Shown here piece after piece: positions 17,801-28,020 of a stretch of 64,000 nucleotides of DNA. This DNA comes from Planctomycetaceae bacterium (GTDB lineage Bacteria > Planctomycetota > Planctomycetia > Planctomycetales > Planctomycetaceae). The stretch spans positions 59,474-123,473 of the forward strand of contig OMIV01000178.1 in the NCBI GenBank assembly GCA_900299185.1. Reading direction: 5' to 3'. The translations under genes and the position numbers were made by a program. The notes under the pieces are model-generated. The model was given only the letters and a program-made list of their open reading frames with translations, was not told the DNA's origin and did no database searches. Numbering within the stretch: position 1 is the first letter of the stretch; each line of letters opens with the position of its first letter.

Positions 17801-20800
17801 CTGCCGGGCAACAGCGGTCCGCTCGGGCAAGACGTTGCCGCGGGCGACATCAATGCCGACGGCCTACAAGACGTCGTCATTCGCTCGTCGGGTGATGTCT
17901 ATGTTGTCTTCGGCCAAACAACATTCAGCGGCGCGACCGTGACTTCGCTCGGCAGTGGCGCGGCGGGCATTCGCTTCGACAACACGAATGTCGACAACAT
18001 CGGCGAACCCGCTGACGTCAACGGCGACGGCTACGACGATCTCTTGCTAGGTAATATTTCTGCCACTGGCGAAGCATGGGTCTTCTTCGGAGCGGCGTCG
18101 TTCCCGAGCGAAACGCCGACGTTCAACTTCAGCACGCCGAGCACTTCCGCCGGCTTCCGCATGACCGCAACCGGGTCAACGCGTTTCGGCACGATCGGCA
18201 GCGTCGGTGATGTGAATGGCGACGGCTTCGCGGATGTTGGTGTCGGCGACTACTCCGCCGGTTCGAGCAAAGGTCGGAGTTACGTGCTCTTTGGGAGCGC
18301 GACGCCCGCAGCGAGCAACATCGACCTAAGCACGCTCAATGGCACGACGGGCTTCAGCTTCACAAACACAAGCGGCCCGGCAGCGTCACTCGGCGAGACC
18401 GTTGGCACTGCGGGTGACTTCAATGGCGACGGCTTCGACGACGTCATGATCGGCGGAACGGATACGGTCTACGATCAGCGCGTCGCGGTGCTCTTCGGCG
18501 GCTCAAGCTTCAGCTCGTCGATCGATCTTAGTGCCCTGAATGGCTCGAACGGCTTCTTCATCGACGGCGGTAGTTTTTATGGCAACTTCGGCTGCGCTCT
18601 TGGAGCGGGCGACATTAATGGTGACGGCTTCGATGACGCCGTGAACGGTGCTCGTACCGAAGATGGCAACGGCCAGCATGACTCCGGCATCACTTACGTT
18701 CTTTACGGCAACGACTTCAAAGGCGACCGAGTCACGCATCTCGGCGATGCCAATGCAAACTCGCTGACGGGGACGAGCGGTGCGAACGCCGTTGTTGCGG
18801 GACAAGCGAACGACACCGTGACGGGCGCGGGCGGAGCGGACTCATTCCGAGGCGGGCAAGGCGACGATCAGTTTGAGATCGCAGATGTTGCGTTCCAAAG
18901 AATCGTTGGCGGAACCGGCAGCGACACCGTGCGACTCAACAACGCAGGCGGCTTGAGCCTCAATCTCTCAACACTCAAAGACAATCGCATGCTCGGCATT
19001 GAGCAGATTGATCTGCGTTCGGGCGGAGCGGACACGCTGACGCTCACCGCGCGCGACGTGCTGAATCTGTCGGACTCGTCGAACACGTTGCTCGTGCAAC
19101 GCGGCTCTTACGACACCGTCAACAAAGGCAGCGGATGGACGACGCAAGCCAACGAAGTCATGGGCGGCTTGACCTACAACGTCTTCACTCAAGGCAACGC
19201 GACGTTGAAGGTGCAAGAGCCGACCGTCGATCAGAACCTCGTCGTCACGACGCTCACTGACGAAGACAACGGCTCGGCAAATCCGCTGCTTGGCACGGGA
19301 GTCAGCCTGCGAGAAGCCCTCTCCATCGCAAACGCGAATCCCGGTCCCGCGACGATCACGTTCGCCGATGGCCTGACTGGCACCCTGCGACTCAACGGCA
19401 GCGAAATTACGATCGCTTCAGAAGTCACCATCGTCGGTCCGGGTTCCGCAGTGATCTCGATCAACGCCGACAGTAATAACGATGACAGCGGCGACTCGCG
19501 GATCTTCAACATTGATGACGGCAGCAGCGGCACGCAGTCCGTTGTTGCGATCTCCGGTCTCACACTGACTCGAGGCTCTGCCGCGAACGACACTGGTGGT
19601 GCGATTCGTAACCTCGAAGATCTCACGCTGAGCAACGTCACCATTTCTAACAGCATCGCAACGGGCAGCGGCGAAGGCGGCGGGATCTACAACGAAGAGC
19701 ATCTCATCATCAGCAACGGGAAGCTGCTGAGTAACTCCGGGAACAATGGTGGCGCCCTTTCGAATGTCGGAGCGACTGCCACTGCCGAGATTTCCCTGTC
19801 ACTCATTGATAGCAATTCGGCGACACTGGCTGGCGCAGGGCTCTATTCTTTCAATGGCATCCTGCAACTGGCTGACTTAACGCTTCAGAACAATCACACG
19901 TTGCACGGCAGCGGAGTACTCGGGATCGCAGGGGCTCAAGTCACGATCGATCGCACTTCGTTCGTCGACAACATCGCGGATACCGACGGGGCAGGGCTGT
20001 ATCTCTACAGCGCGAGTGGCTCAATTCGAGATTCCGTTTTCACTCGGAACGACGCCATCGGCACCGGGCCGGGTGTCGCTGGTGGCGGCGCGATTAAGAA
20101 TGATCAAGACAGCGTGCTGGTCATCGAGCGATCCTCGTTCAACGACAACTCCTCGACCGTTGGCGGAGGTATTGAAAACTACAACAGCACGCTGACCGTC
20201 ATTAACAGCACGTTCTTCGACAACTCCGCGACGGGAGCTGGTGGAGCAATCCATATGGTCGGTGGGACGGTGCTCTCGCGATCGAACACCTTTACGCAGA
20301 ACTCAGCGAGCAGTGGCGGAGCGATCTCTCCCAGCGGCACGTTCTCGTCCGCAAACACCATCTTCGAAAACAACTCAGCGACAATCGGTCCCGATATCAG
20401 CGGCGCATTGAATTCGCTCGGGCACAATTTCATCTCCAGCGTGGCTGGGATGAGTGGCAATATCTCTTCCGACAAGACGGGCGCCGGAGCGCGGCTCGGC
20501 GGCGTGCAAGTCTTTAGCAACGGCACGTCAGGCTTCCCGCTGCTTAGTAGCAGTTTGGCGATTGATGCCGGCAGCAATACCGAAGCTGTGGATGCGACCG
20601 GTGCTGCTCTGGCAACGGATCAACGCGGGGCAGGTTTCGCCCGGATCGTCGATGGCAATTCCGACACGACTGTGACCGTCGACATCGGCGCGGTTGAATT
20701 CAACTCGGTCTTGTCGGACACGGTCACTGTGAAGCTCGCTCCGACATCCGCGACAGAAGACGGGGCCAACGATCTGGTCTTCACGTTTGAACGAGGTTCC

Positions 20801-23800
20801 TCATCAGGCTCGTTGACCGTCAACTTCAACGTCAGTGGCACTGCGGTCTTTGGCACGGACTACACACAAACGGGAGCAGACAGTTTCTCGACCACCGCCG
20901 GGAGCGTGACGTTTGCGGACGGCGTTTTGTCGATCATGGTTGTGGTCGTTCCCGCGATCGAATCGACACCAGAGCTTGATGAGACCGTCGTTCTCACGCT
21001 GGTGACCGACGCGGGCTACACGGCGGGTTCGCCGGGCACTCAAACCGGAACGATCCTCAACGACGATGGCGCGACCACCGTTTATGTCGACGACGATTGG
21101 GCGGGGCTGGCGATCGGAGTGGATCCCGATGGTGCCGGACCGGCGACTGCGATTGGGGTCGACGCGTTCGCCACGATTCAAGCGGGCGTCAATGCGGTGG
21201 CATCAATCGGGACCGTCAACGTCTATGCGGGTCTTTATGCCGAGAACGTCAGCATCACGAAGAGCGTCTCGGTGGTTGGTGTCACGGGGGCAGCGACCGG
21301 CGGTGAGCCCGATGTTGTCATCATCGATCCCGTGGGCGGCACTGGAATCTCGATTGATTCGCCTGCCTCGATTGTCGGACTCACGAATCTCACCGTCACC
21401 GGCGCGACGAATGGTGTTAGCGCTGCGGGAGCAGTTGCTCTCACTTTGACCAACATGCAACTGACGAATCACACCAGCAGCGGTCTGACTTCGACCAGCT
21501 CTGGCGACATGACTCTGAATGGCGGCACGTATGACGGCATCAATGTCTCGAACGCGGATGATGTAATAATTGGCACAAGCGGGTTCATCGCCACGGACAA
21601 CATCGTCATCGGTGCTCAGAACTCGCTGACGATTAACGGTGCTGTGGCTGCTGGATCTAGCACGGTGACACTTGCGGCCAACTCCGATCACGCCGGAAGC
21701 GACAGCTTTTTGATGTCTGCGACGGGGTCGATCACGACCACGAATGACACGGCGAGTGCGGTGACGATTACGGTCAACTCGCTGCTCGGTGGGACGGGGA
21801 ACGCGACCATTACCAGCATCTCAGCCGGTACGACTTCTGGCGTCGTGACGATTAACGCGTATGCCGGAGCGGTGATCGATGGGAACTCGGCCTCTACGAA
21901 TATCACGGCGTTTGATGCTGAGATCTCCGGTAGTGGCGGAGTTGGTTCGGCGTCGAATGCGATCGAGACTTCGGTGGCTCGCTTGGAGGGGGCAGGAGGA
22001 TCGGGCGGTATCTATGTCGTCGATTCCGATGACCTCACGTTGGGTGGAGTGAGTGCGACCGTCGGTCTGACCGCGACATCTGGGGACATCGATGTGCGTA
22101 CCGACGGTGGTGCGTTGATCGTTTCGGAGAACGTCACTGCCAGTAGCGGTGACATCTCGTTGACGGCCGCTGCGGGGGCAACGCAGGAGCTTGATGTCGC
22201 GGGCCAAGATCTGACGGTGAGTAACTCGGCGGCGATTCGCACCACGACCGGCGATGTCATTCTGGAAGCCGCAGACAACATCACGCTGCAGAGCGGCTCC
22301 ATCATTTCGGCAGCTAAAGGTTCGGTAGAGGTGCTTGGCGATCAAGACGGCGAACTCGATCCAAATACCGGCGCGGTGATCACGGTGGCGTCGCAAGTGG
22401 TTTCCCAAACCGGAACGACACTCAGCGGTGGCTTGAGTAGCGACAGTTACCTCTTCAGCTATCCCACCAACGGTCAGAACTCTGGCACCATCACCATTTC
22501 TGATGAGGCTGGGAGCAACGACACGCTCGCCATCAACGGGACTCCAGGAGCGGACTCGTTCTTCCTGACCAACGTCAGCGCGGGTTATCAGGTTGGTCTC
22601 GGGACTGTTGCCGGTCAGCCCGTCGTGATTGATGGAGGCATTGAATCGGTCTCGCTGTTGTCAGGTTCGGGCGGCGATACGGTCAGTGTTGAGCCCACAA
22701 CTTTGTTCCCACTGACGCTCGATGGTGGCGATCCCACTGCGGCTCCGGGCGACACGTTGACACTCAACGCACTCGGTCAGGCGTATCAGGTGCAGGGCGG
22801 CAATACGGTCGTCTTCACCGGGCCGGAAGGGTCTCGCTCGATTCAGTTTTTCAACTTTGAATCGGCCAACCTCAATGGTGGTGGTGGCGGTGGAGATGAA
22901 GGCTCGACGTTGAGTTTCGACTTCAATGGTCGTTCCGTGGTGAATGGCGAGTACGTGCAGTCGCCGACTCAAGCTGGGTTTACGGGAGTGACGGCGGACA
23001 CGACCTACAACGCGACTCGCGGCTATGGCTGGAACGTGCCGCTGGTGGCTGTGACTGGAGGCTCAAGCACCAGCAGTATTGCCGCGTTGATCAATGACGC
23101 TCACGTCTACACCACAGCGACCTCGAGCGATTTGCCAACCTTCCGAGCGAATGTGCCCAACGGTCCGACGACTGTGAATGTTGTGATTGGTCATCCGACC
23201 TTAGCGATGGATGGCATTCGTCTGCGTAATGCCGACAACGGTGATTTCATTGTCGAGAACCTCGCGACCGAGGCCGGTGAATCGCTGAGCTACACCTTCA
23301 CGGTCAACGTCACCGACGGCACGCTCGATCTGCGATTCGAAGACGTGTTGCGTAGTCGCATGATTGCGATCAACGGTCTCGCGATCGTCAGTGGCAATGC
23401 GAGTCCGCTGGTCATCACCAACTTGCCCAATACGTCTCTGCCAGCCGATGGCCTGTCGAGCGACACGTTCTTGATGTCCGGCGGGACTCCGAATTCGCTG
23501 GTCACAATTGCTACATCTCTCGGCACGTTGATTGGCACGGATGCGGATTCGCATCTGCAAGGCTTCCAAGTTGCGACGGATTCCAGCGGCGGTGCATCGA
23601 TCGTGATTCAACGACCAAGCCTCATCGGAACGGCGACGATCACGATGTCGTCGGTCATCGGTGGAGCGACGGGGACGGCGGCGGTTTCTTACTCGCAACC
23701 TGCTGTGAAGAAGTACGACTTCGACGCGTTCCCCACCAATACGCAAGCCGGGTATGTCAGCGTTCTGACATCCAGCTTGTACTCGTCGGCGATTGGTTAT

Positions 23801-25429
23801 GGTTGGCTGGCTGCACCGAACAACTTCCGCGTGACCACTCCGACAGAGAGCACGCTGGCGAGTCTCGTCAACGACGGACATCGCGGCAGCACGCCCGGCA
23901 CGTTCCGCGTGAACTTGGAGAACGGCACTTACGACGTGCATCTCTCGATGGGCGACCGTGCTGATCACAGCGGCTTCAATGTGGCGGCTAATGGAGTCGT
24001 GGCGATCGCCAACCAAAGTCTGAGCCGCGATACGGTCTTCGAAAAGTCGTTCACAACGACGGTCACGAACGGCGTGCTCGACCTGACGTTGAGCCAAAGC
24101 GGCGCGACAGTTCTCGATCCGTATTGGGTGCTCAACGGTCTGGAAATTCGACCGAGTGCATCCGTTGGCACGATCAGTCCGACCAACGTCGGCAGCGTTC
24201 CGGCAGACGGTTCGACAATGACGGCGGTCAATGCGACGTCGTCCTTGGCGATGGGCACGGTGGTGACAGTTAGCTCCACCTTGGGCACCATCACGACCAG
24301 CGATGCGGATAGCAGAGTGGCTGGAACTCAGGTTGTGGTTGGCGCCGGCGGCGCGATCACCTTCAGTCTGCGATCGCCGAGCATGGCAGGGACACCGACC
24401 GTCGAATGGCGAACGCTCGATGGGTCACATCGAAAGACCGTCACGGACTCCGCGTTCTTGGCGTTCAACAACGCGGCCTCGAGGTACTTCGATTTCAATC
24501 GAGGTTTCAACGACGCCTCGATGAGTGCCACGGCTCCGGGGTATGTAGGAGTTCGTACCAACCACAATCCGTCGCTCGATGGCTTCGGCTGGACTTCAGC
24601 ACCGACTGCGTTCACGTCTCCGGGCGATCCTCCAAACGTGACTCCGACGGCGCTCTACCAAGACGGACACATGGGTGCTCCCGGCGAGGCTCGTGAGTTC
24701 CGTTTCAGTGCGACCAGCGGAGCGAGCTATAGCCTCGTGGCTTATGTCGGTCGTTACGGGCTCGCGCTCGATCAAGTTCGGATCACTGCCGAAGGCGCGA
24801 CGGCGCGAATCGCTCCGTCGACGAACTGGGATCAATTCACAACGGTCGCCATCACCGGAGCGCTGGACGTCAATCACGACGGTTTCATCAGCGTGACTTT
24901 CGAAGACTCCACGACTCGCATCGACGCCACTCGAGGCGGACTGCTCACGGGTTGGGCGGTCGTCGGCCTGGATGTGTTGGAGAGCGCCGAGAATCTGCAA
25001 GCTGCTTTCGAAGCTTCATCAGAAGGGAGCAGCTCGGTCCGACACCTTCTTTCTTCGGACGAAGCCGATACTTATCTCGCTCTGGCCAAGACGTTCATCG
25101 CGGCGACGACTCCCAACTTGAGCGCCGCTGATCGAGCAACCTTAAACGCGGTGACGGTGAAGATCGTGGATCTTTCTGGCACCGGGCTGCTGGGTATGAC
25201 GAACGGTCGTCAGATCTATCTCGACGACAACGGAGCCGGCCTCGGCTGGTCATTGGCCGACGGCAAGCAGACTAACGCCACCGAGTACGACCTCTTCACC
25301 GCATTGGCTCACGAGCTAGGACACACCATCGGTCACCCCCACACCGACTCGGGCCTGATGCTTCCAACCCTAACCCCCGGCCTCCGAGCCCAAGCCATCG
25401 ACGACTTCTTCGCAAATTTCGAAGGCTGA
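14801..25429 (+). CDS. Giant multidomain secreted/surface protein (main part of interrupted 14078-25429 gene)
   Basis: This is the 3542-codon open part after the ochre codon; 14801 is the first ATG, but the frame is open from 14546 and contains HEFGHNFGASH at 14678-14710, a metzincin zinc site, followed by LDVMGGG (Met-turn). In the numbering of the whole 14078-25429 frame the domains are roughly: metalloprotease to 400; PKD 413-500; six repeats of a 60-residue VVW...ANGTAAGSEF unit 505-885; Ig/cadherin-like 890-1085; FG-GAP integrin-like repeats 1108-1540 (DINGDGYDDIAIG and others); RTX-like GGQGDDQFEI near 1590; parallel beta-helix 1716-2208; Calx-beta 2215-2331; a second beta-helix 2333-2700; three galactose-binding-like modules 2946-3640; and a second metzincin-like domain with HELGHTIGHPH (3745-3755). 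It probably acts at the cell surface. Started at 14801 it would lose the export leader and the first active site. Confidence 0.75.
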   Translation: MGGGGTSPSGDEFGKWKTRAGWFDVGTELINVTANSGTYRLHATDDGGSIVSGRHYGLRIRRNDIQDYWIDYRARTNDAYLDNGAVFVTSNFSDAASKLGFTSAPRALDLTPESIPGAYQDGDGTDGTLLVGRTYSDFDAQLHFTVVARHEEAGNNYLDIEINKGSLPGNNGPVTTLAADIVNATIGQTISFTGTASDADNDPLSTFWDFGDKSFTANTLAPTHSYSAAGEYVVSFEASDRKGGSATRKVVIKVAAPTLQGVHEGAATLNTYTTSDQNEPAIASNGYDKFVAVWTSSGQDGASNGVYGQRLDANGVAAGSEFQVSTTTAGSQATSDVAMAADGSFIVVWEGQGASGQDDHGIFAQRFNANGTAAGSEFPINNDAYAFQIRPQVKMNKATGDFVVVWATNIGGTAVRMRRFSANGTALDANDVSLPGGRHFSDVDVAIASDGKFVVVWDNDTHSEGGTDTSGFGVFGQRYNANGTTAGSAFQVNSTETNSQQRPRVEYDSTGKFTVVWQSYGQENNDGAVIMRTFNGDGTAFSNEVVVNSTTSGEQHFPELTIDSSDRRLVAWRNYGGGFSGVDFAARFMSADGSALSNEFSRDVSTNFFEGPDIAVAGSQIVVVNPERNSAVGVDVRAHRFKLATIPTAVADSAKTGMGKAVTINALANDSNAGGGSLTLSIPRPPQHGSAMINNNATPSDPSDDRIVFTPDSRFIGTETFSYTLTNAAGASAAGLVAVTIDGTGNRPPNDLALSTLAVSQSSTAGVPLATISGSDPNSDALTYSLVNDAGGRFTISGNWLLSTSTPLNVSDISQRITVRATDPSGATYDEQFRVFIIDTPVDGSIANNAIDSPIGSQIHGEITGDYSGRSLRVIGDINGDGYDDIAIGARDVDVSGLTDAGKAYVVFGSANGIANPLSLANLDGTTGFTISGLATNDQLGRGLAGGDVNGDELADLIVSAPGTTNGAGKVFVIFGKTTAFSATFDTSTLNGSNGVTIQSLPGNSGPLGQDVAAGDINADGLQDVVIRSSGDVYVVFGQTTFSGATVTSLGSGAAGIRFDNTNVDNIGEPADVNGDGYDDLLLGNISATGEAWVFFGAASFPSETPTFNFSTPSTSAGFRMTATGSTRFGTIGSVGDVNGDGFADVGVGDYSAGSSKGRSYVLFGSATPAASNIDLSTLNGTTGFSFTNTSGPAASLGETVGTAGDFNGDGFDDVMIGGTDTVYDQRVAVLFGGSSFSSSIDLSALNGSNGFFIDGGSFYGNFGCALGAGDINGDGFDDAVNGARTEDGNGQHDSGITYVLYGNDFKGDRVTHLGDANANSLTGTSGANAVVAGQANDTVTGAGGADSFRGGQGDDQFEIADVAFQRIVGGTGSDTVRLNNAGGLSLNLSTLKDNRMLGIEQIDLRSGGADTLTLTARDVLNLSDSSNTLLVQRGSYDTVNKGSGWTTQANEVMGGLTYNVFTQGNATLKVQEPTVDQNLVVTTLTDEDNGSANPLLGTGVSLREALSIANANPGPATITFADGLTGTLRLNGSEITIASEVTIVGPGSAVISINADSNNDDSGDSRIFNIDDGSSGTQSVVAISGLTLTRGSAANDTGGAIRNLEDLTLSNVTISNSIATGSGEGGGIYNEEHLIISNGKLLSNSGNNGGALSNVGATATAEISLSLIDSNSATLAGAGLYSFNGILQLADLTLQNNHTLHGSGVLGIAGAQVTIDRTSFVDNIADTDGAGLYLYSASGSIRDSVFTRNDAIGTGPGVAGGGAIKNDQDSVLVIERSSFNDNSSTVGGGIENYNSTLTVINSTFFDNSATGAGGAIHMVGGTVLSRSNTFTQNSASSGGAISPSGTFSSANTIFENNSATIGPDISGALNSLGHNFISSVAGMSGNISSDKTGAGARLGGVQVFSNGTSGFPLLSSSLAIDAGSNTEAVDATGAALATDQRGAGFARIVDGNSDTTVTVDIGAVEFNSVLSDTVTVKLAPTSATEDGANDLVFTFERGSSSGSLTVNFNVSGTAVFGTDYTQTGADSFSTTAGSVTFADGVLSIMVVVVPAIESTPELDETVVLTLVTDAGYTAGSPGTQTGTILNDDGATTVYVDDDWAGLAIGVDPDGAGPATAIGVDAFATIQAGVNAVASIGTVNVYAGLYAENVSITKSVSVVGVTGAATGGEPDVVIIDPVGGTGISIDSPASIVGLTNLTVTGATNGVSAAGAVALTLTNMQLTNHTSSGLTSTSSGDMTLNGGTYDGINVSNADDVIIGTSGFIATDNIVIGAQNSLTINGAVAAGSSTVTLAANSDHAGSDSFLMSATGSITTTNDTASAVTITVNSLLGGTGNATITSISAGTTSGVVTINAYAGAVIDGNSASTNITAFDAEISGSGGVGSASNAIETSVARLEGAGGSGGIYVVDSDDLTLGGVSATVGLTATSGDIDVRTDGGALIVSENVTASSGDISLTAAAGATQELDVAGQDLTVSNSAAIRTTTGDVILEAADNITLQSGSIISAAKGSVEVLGDQDGELDPNTGAVITVASQVVSQTGTTLSGGLSSDSYLFSYPTNGQNSGTITISDEAGSNDTLAINGTPGADSFFLTNVSAGYQVGLGTVAGQPVVIDGGIESVSLLSGSGGDTVSVEPTTLFPLTLDGGDPTAAPGDTLTLNALGQAYQVQGGNTVVFTGPEGSRSIQFFNFESANLNGGGGGGDEGSTLSFDFNGRSVVNGEYVQSPTQAGFTGVTADTTYNATRGYGWNVPLVAVTGGSSTSSIAALINDAHVYTTATSSDLPTFRANVPNGPTTVNVVIGHPTLAMDGIRLRNADNGDFIVENLATEAGESLSYTFTVNVTDGTLDLRFEDVLRSRMIAINGLAIVSGNASPLVITNLPNTSLPADGLSSDTFLMSGGTPNSLVTIATSLGTLIGTDADSHLQGFQVATDSSGGASIVIQRPSLIGTATITMSSVIGGATGTAAVSYSQPAVKKYDFDAFPTNTQAGYVSVLTSSLYSSAIGYGWLAAPNNFRVTTPTESTLASLVNDGHRGSTPGTFRVNLENGTYDVHLSMGDRADHSGFNVAANGVVAIANQSLSRDTVFEKSFTTTVTNGVLDLTLSQSGATVLDPYWVLNGLEIRPSASVGTISPTNVGSVPADGSTMTAVNATSSLAMGTVVTVSSTLGTITTSDADSRVAGTQVVVGAGGAITFSLRSPSMAGTPTVEWRTLDGSHRKTVTDSAFLAFNNAASRYFDFNRGFNDASMSATAPGYVGVRTNHNPSLDGFGWTSAPTAFTSPGDPPNVTPTALYQDGHMGAPGEAREFRFSATSGASYSLVAYVGRYGLALDQVRITAEGATARIAPSTNWDQFTTVAITGALDVNHDGFISVTFEDSTTRIDATRGGLLTGWAVVGLDVLESAENLQAAFEASSEGSSSVRHLLSSDEADTYLALAKTFIAATTPNLSAADRATLNAVTVKIVDLSGTGLLGMTNGRQIYLDDNGAGLGWSLADGKQTNATEYDLFTALAHELGHTIGHPHTDSGLMLPTLTPGLRAQAIDDFFANFEG

Positions 25430-25995
25430 TGTCACTCGATTCTTAATGCTGGCTGTGCCTGACGGATGGTTCGGGCTCAGCAAGCAAACTGCCAGCAGGG
25501 CAGCAATCAAGACGCTGGGGAGCTCGTCCCGTGTCGTCGAAGCGCGTGGTGCTTCGGCTTCAAGAAATGACACTCGCGACAGTCCCGGCATGCTCGGCAT
25601 CAAGGACTTGCACGACCATCCTAAGACCTCGCGGTACTATCGATTGAAAGAAACGCACAGTTAGTCGGGGACATGGGCTTCATTAGGAGTGCGGAAATTC
25701 GCAGACGACCACGACAACCAGTTGGAACGAGAATTGTTGCCAAAATGCTGAGTGGAACGAGTGTCTGTCGACATCCGCCGCATTCGGACACGCGGAACAG
25801 TTCTGGCAATTGATGGAACTGCTTAGTGCAACTCTCGAGTGAGACCGCAGAGACACTGTCGGACCTCTGATCGTAAATGAGTGACAAGTTCAGTCGCCCG
25901 ATTGGAATGGCTCTGAATGTGTTCTTCGCGGTCCGACTTCATAGCATGCCCTGCAAACTGACGAATCCCTGTAATCACAAGCCAGCGGTTAATCC
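25430..25995. other. Intergenic region, no gene recognised
   Basis: I see no coding region, RNA or repeat in these 566 bases. The downstream amidohydrolase presumably has its promoter here. Confidence 0.5.
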
Positions 25996-27252
25996 ATGGG
26001 TAGAACACTTTTCACGGGAGTCCAGATTCTCGACTGCACGGGGGCAGAACCTTATCCCGGTGAAGTGTTGATTGAAGGGGCACGCATCGTCGCAATCGCT
26101 CGTGAAACGCAACGCTTGTCTCGGGAAAACGTGGATGTGATCGACGGTGGTGGCGCGACCTTGATGCCGGGACTGATCGAGTCGCACGCGCACCTGAGCA
26201 TCGAGAATGCGGCGGATCTCGTGCAAATCGGAATGATCCCTCCGGAAGAGACGATGCTCATCGCGGTGCGGAATGCGAAGCTGTACCTCGACTGCGGCAT
26301 TACGAGTTGCATCAGTGCGTCGTCAGCGAAGCCTCGCACCGATGTGGTTCTTCGGAACGCGATCAACAAAGGCGAGTTCCCCGGACCAAGGTTGCTTGCG
26401 GCTAGTCCCTGGCTGACTGTGACCGGCGGACTGGGCGACATGCGGACGCTACACATGCCGCATATGTCGTCGATGGCGATCACGGTCGATGGAGCCGAGA
26501 ACATGCGGAGACTTACTCGCGAGCTGATTCGCGAAGGAGTCGACATTATCAAGCTTGTCATCTCCGGCGACACATTCGTGCCTCATGCTCCATCGCACAG
26601 CACGGTGATGAGCGAAGCGGAAGTCGCCGCAGCCGCCGAAGTCGTCCACGCTCACGGCAAGCGGATGAGTTGTCATGCTCGGAGTGCTGGTTCGGTCAAG
26701 TTGGCGGTGAAGTACGGCGTGAAGGTGATCTATCACGCCAATTTCGCGGACAAGGATGCAATCGACTTGCTGGAAGCCAACAAGGATTGGGTCTTTGTCA
26801 GTCCAAACATCGGCTTCACTGCGACCGCATCTTACGAAGGAGAGAAGTGGTTCACCGAAGAGCAGGTCGTCGAGTTCGGCTTCCGCGACGAACTGGCCGG
26901 CGCGGCAAAGGGACTCAAAGAGTTGCAGAAGCGAGGTATTCGAATTCTCGGTGGTGGCGACTACGGCTTCTTCGTAACGCCTCACGGCGAGAACGCACGC
27001 GATCTCGATCATCTGATTCGATATTGCGATTTCACTCCAATGGAAGCGCTGCTCACGATGACCAAGCACGGCGGAGCGGCGATGGACTTGCCGAACGAAC
27101 TCGGCCAGATTCAGCCGGGATTCTTAGCCGATATATTGCTTGTGAACGGCGACCCGCTGGCCGATCCAAAGGTGCTGCTCGACCGTAATAACTTGCTTGC
27201 CGTCATGAAGAATGGGGAGTTTCATCGTCGCTCGACGGCGGCCTCGCGTTGA
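25996..27252 (+). CDS. Metal-dependent amidohydrolase (imidazolonepropionase-like)
   Basis: The 418-residue protein belongs to the amidohydrolase superfamily (TIM barrel with a beta-sandwich made from both termini). It has the HxH metal motif PGLIESHAHLS (H64, H66), a lysine in DIIKLVISG likely to bridge the metals, metal-ligand histidines in MSCHARSAG and VIYHANFAD, and a catalytic aspartate in ILGGGDYGF. The C-terminal GQIQPGFLADILLVNGDPL is the usual family signature. There is no signal peptide, so it should be cytoplasmic. Relatives include Xaa-Pro dipeptidases and imidazolonepropionase-like hydrolases, and the substrate cannot be read from the sequence. It stands alone between a long upstream gap and the tRNA-Ala terminator. 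Confidence 0.88.
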   Translation: MGRTLFTGVQILDCTGAEPYPGEVLIEGARIVAIARETQRLSRENVDVIDGGGATLMPGLIESHAHLSIENAADLVQIGMIPPEETMLIAVRNAKLYLDCGITSCISASSAKPRTDVVLRNAINKGEFPGPRLLAASPWLTVTGGLGDMRTLHMPHMSSMAITVDGAENMRRLTRELIREGVDIIKLVISGDTFVPHAPSHSTVMSEAEVAAAAEVVHAHGKRMSCHARSAGSVKLAVKYGVKVIYHANFADKDAIDLLEANKDWVFVSPNIGFTATASYEGEKWFTEEQVVEFGFRDELAGAAKGLKELQKRGIRILGGGDYGFFVTPHGENARDLDHLIRYCDFTPMEALLTMTKHGGAAMDLPNELGQIQPGFLADILLVNGDPLADPKVLLDRNNLLAVMKNGEFHRRSTAASR

Positions 27253-27663
27253 TTGCTCGCGACAAGATTTCTTTCAACGCGGCGCCACTAAGTTCTCGAT
27301 CCCGAAGTTGACCAGCAAAGCTTAGAACGTGTTCGACTACCACCTCGTGCGAGATGCCGGCCGAGTGGATGTTTGAGTTGAGGATTCGTCACGCAACAGA
27401 GTCTTCGACGAGAAGAGACCCAACAATCGAAGCACGCGCCCCGCGGGAGTTTTCCGTGACACCATCGAAGAAAGTGCGGCATCACTACTGGCTTCAGCCA
27501 GACTGAAACGATGCATGGCAAAGTTCAGTTAATGCTCGACGTCGATGGGGACAAGTAGTTGTTAGACGCTAAGCAGTGCATTCAACGTGTAACCACGCCT
27601 GCGCAATATCCCGATCGAAGAGAGGATCTCCTCGTCGATCGTCAGTTGTCGGGTCTCCAAAAG
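27253..27663. other. Intergenic region between amidohydrolase and tRNA-Ala terminator
   Basis: The 411 bases hold no convincing gene. A minus-strand open frame at 27288-27521 has no recognisable features. The region separates convergent transcripts. Confidence 0.5.
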
Positions 27664-27704
27664 AAAAAGCCGTCGTTGACGAACGATGTCAACCACGGCT
27701 TTTT
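27664..27704 (-). terminator. Rho-independent terminator of tRNA-Ala
   Basis: On the minus strand, just after the tRNA 3' end, arms 27688-27704 and 27664-27680 pair over about 16 bases with one mismatch around a 7-base loop. The downstream arm ends in a T-run (GGCTTTTTC). Confidence 0.75.
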
Positions 27705-27705
27705 G

Positions 27706-27780
<75 letters not shown>

Positions 27781-28020
27781 ATGACTATGTCAAACGCACC
27801 GAGGGTATCGGCTGTTTGATTTCCATCTCTTAACTAGGACTTAGGTCTTTTGACGAGTCGTTGGGTTACGCCGTCCTGGCGATTCCTGAATCCGAGTTCG
27901 CGTCGCGTTAGATGCCGCTTAACGATGCCCAGACTGGGCTATTTTTGCGGCAGCTTCTGCGAAGCGGGCGGGAACTTAACGGGGCTCGATGAACCATGCA
28001 AGTTGTCTGGCGGGTGGAGT

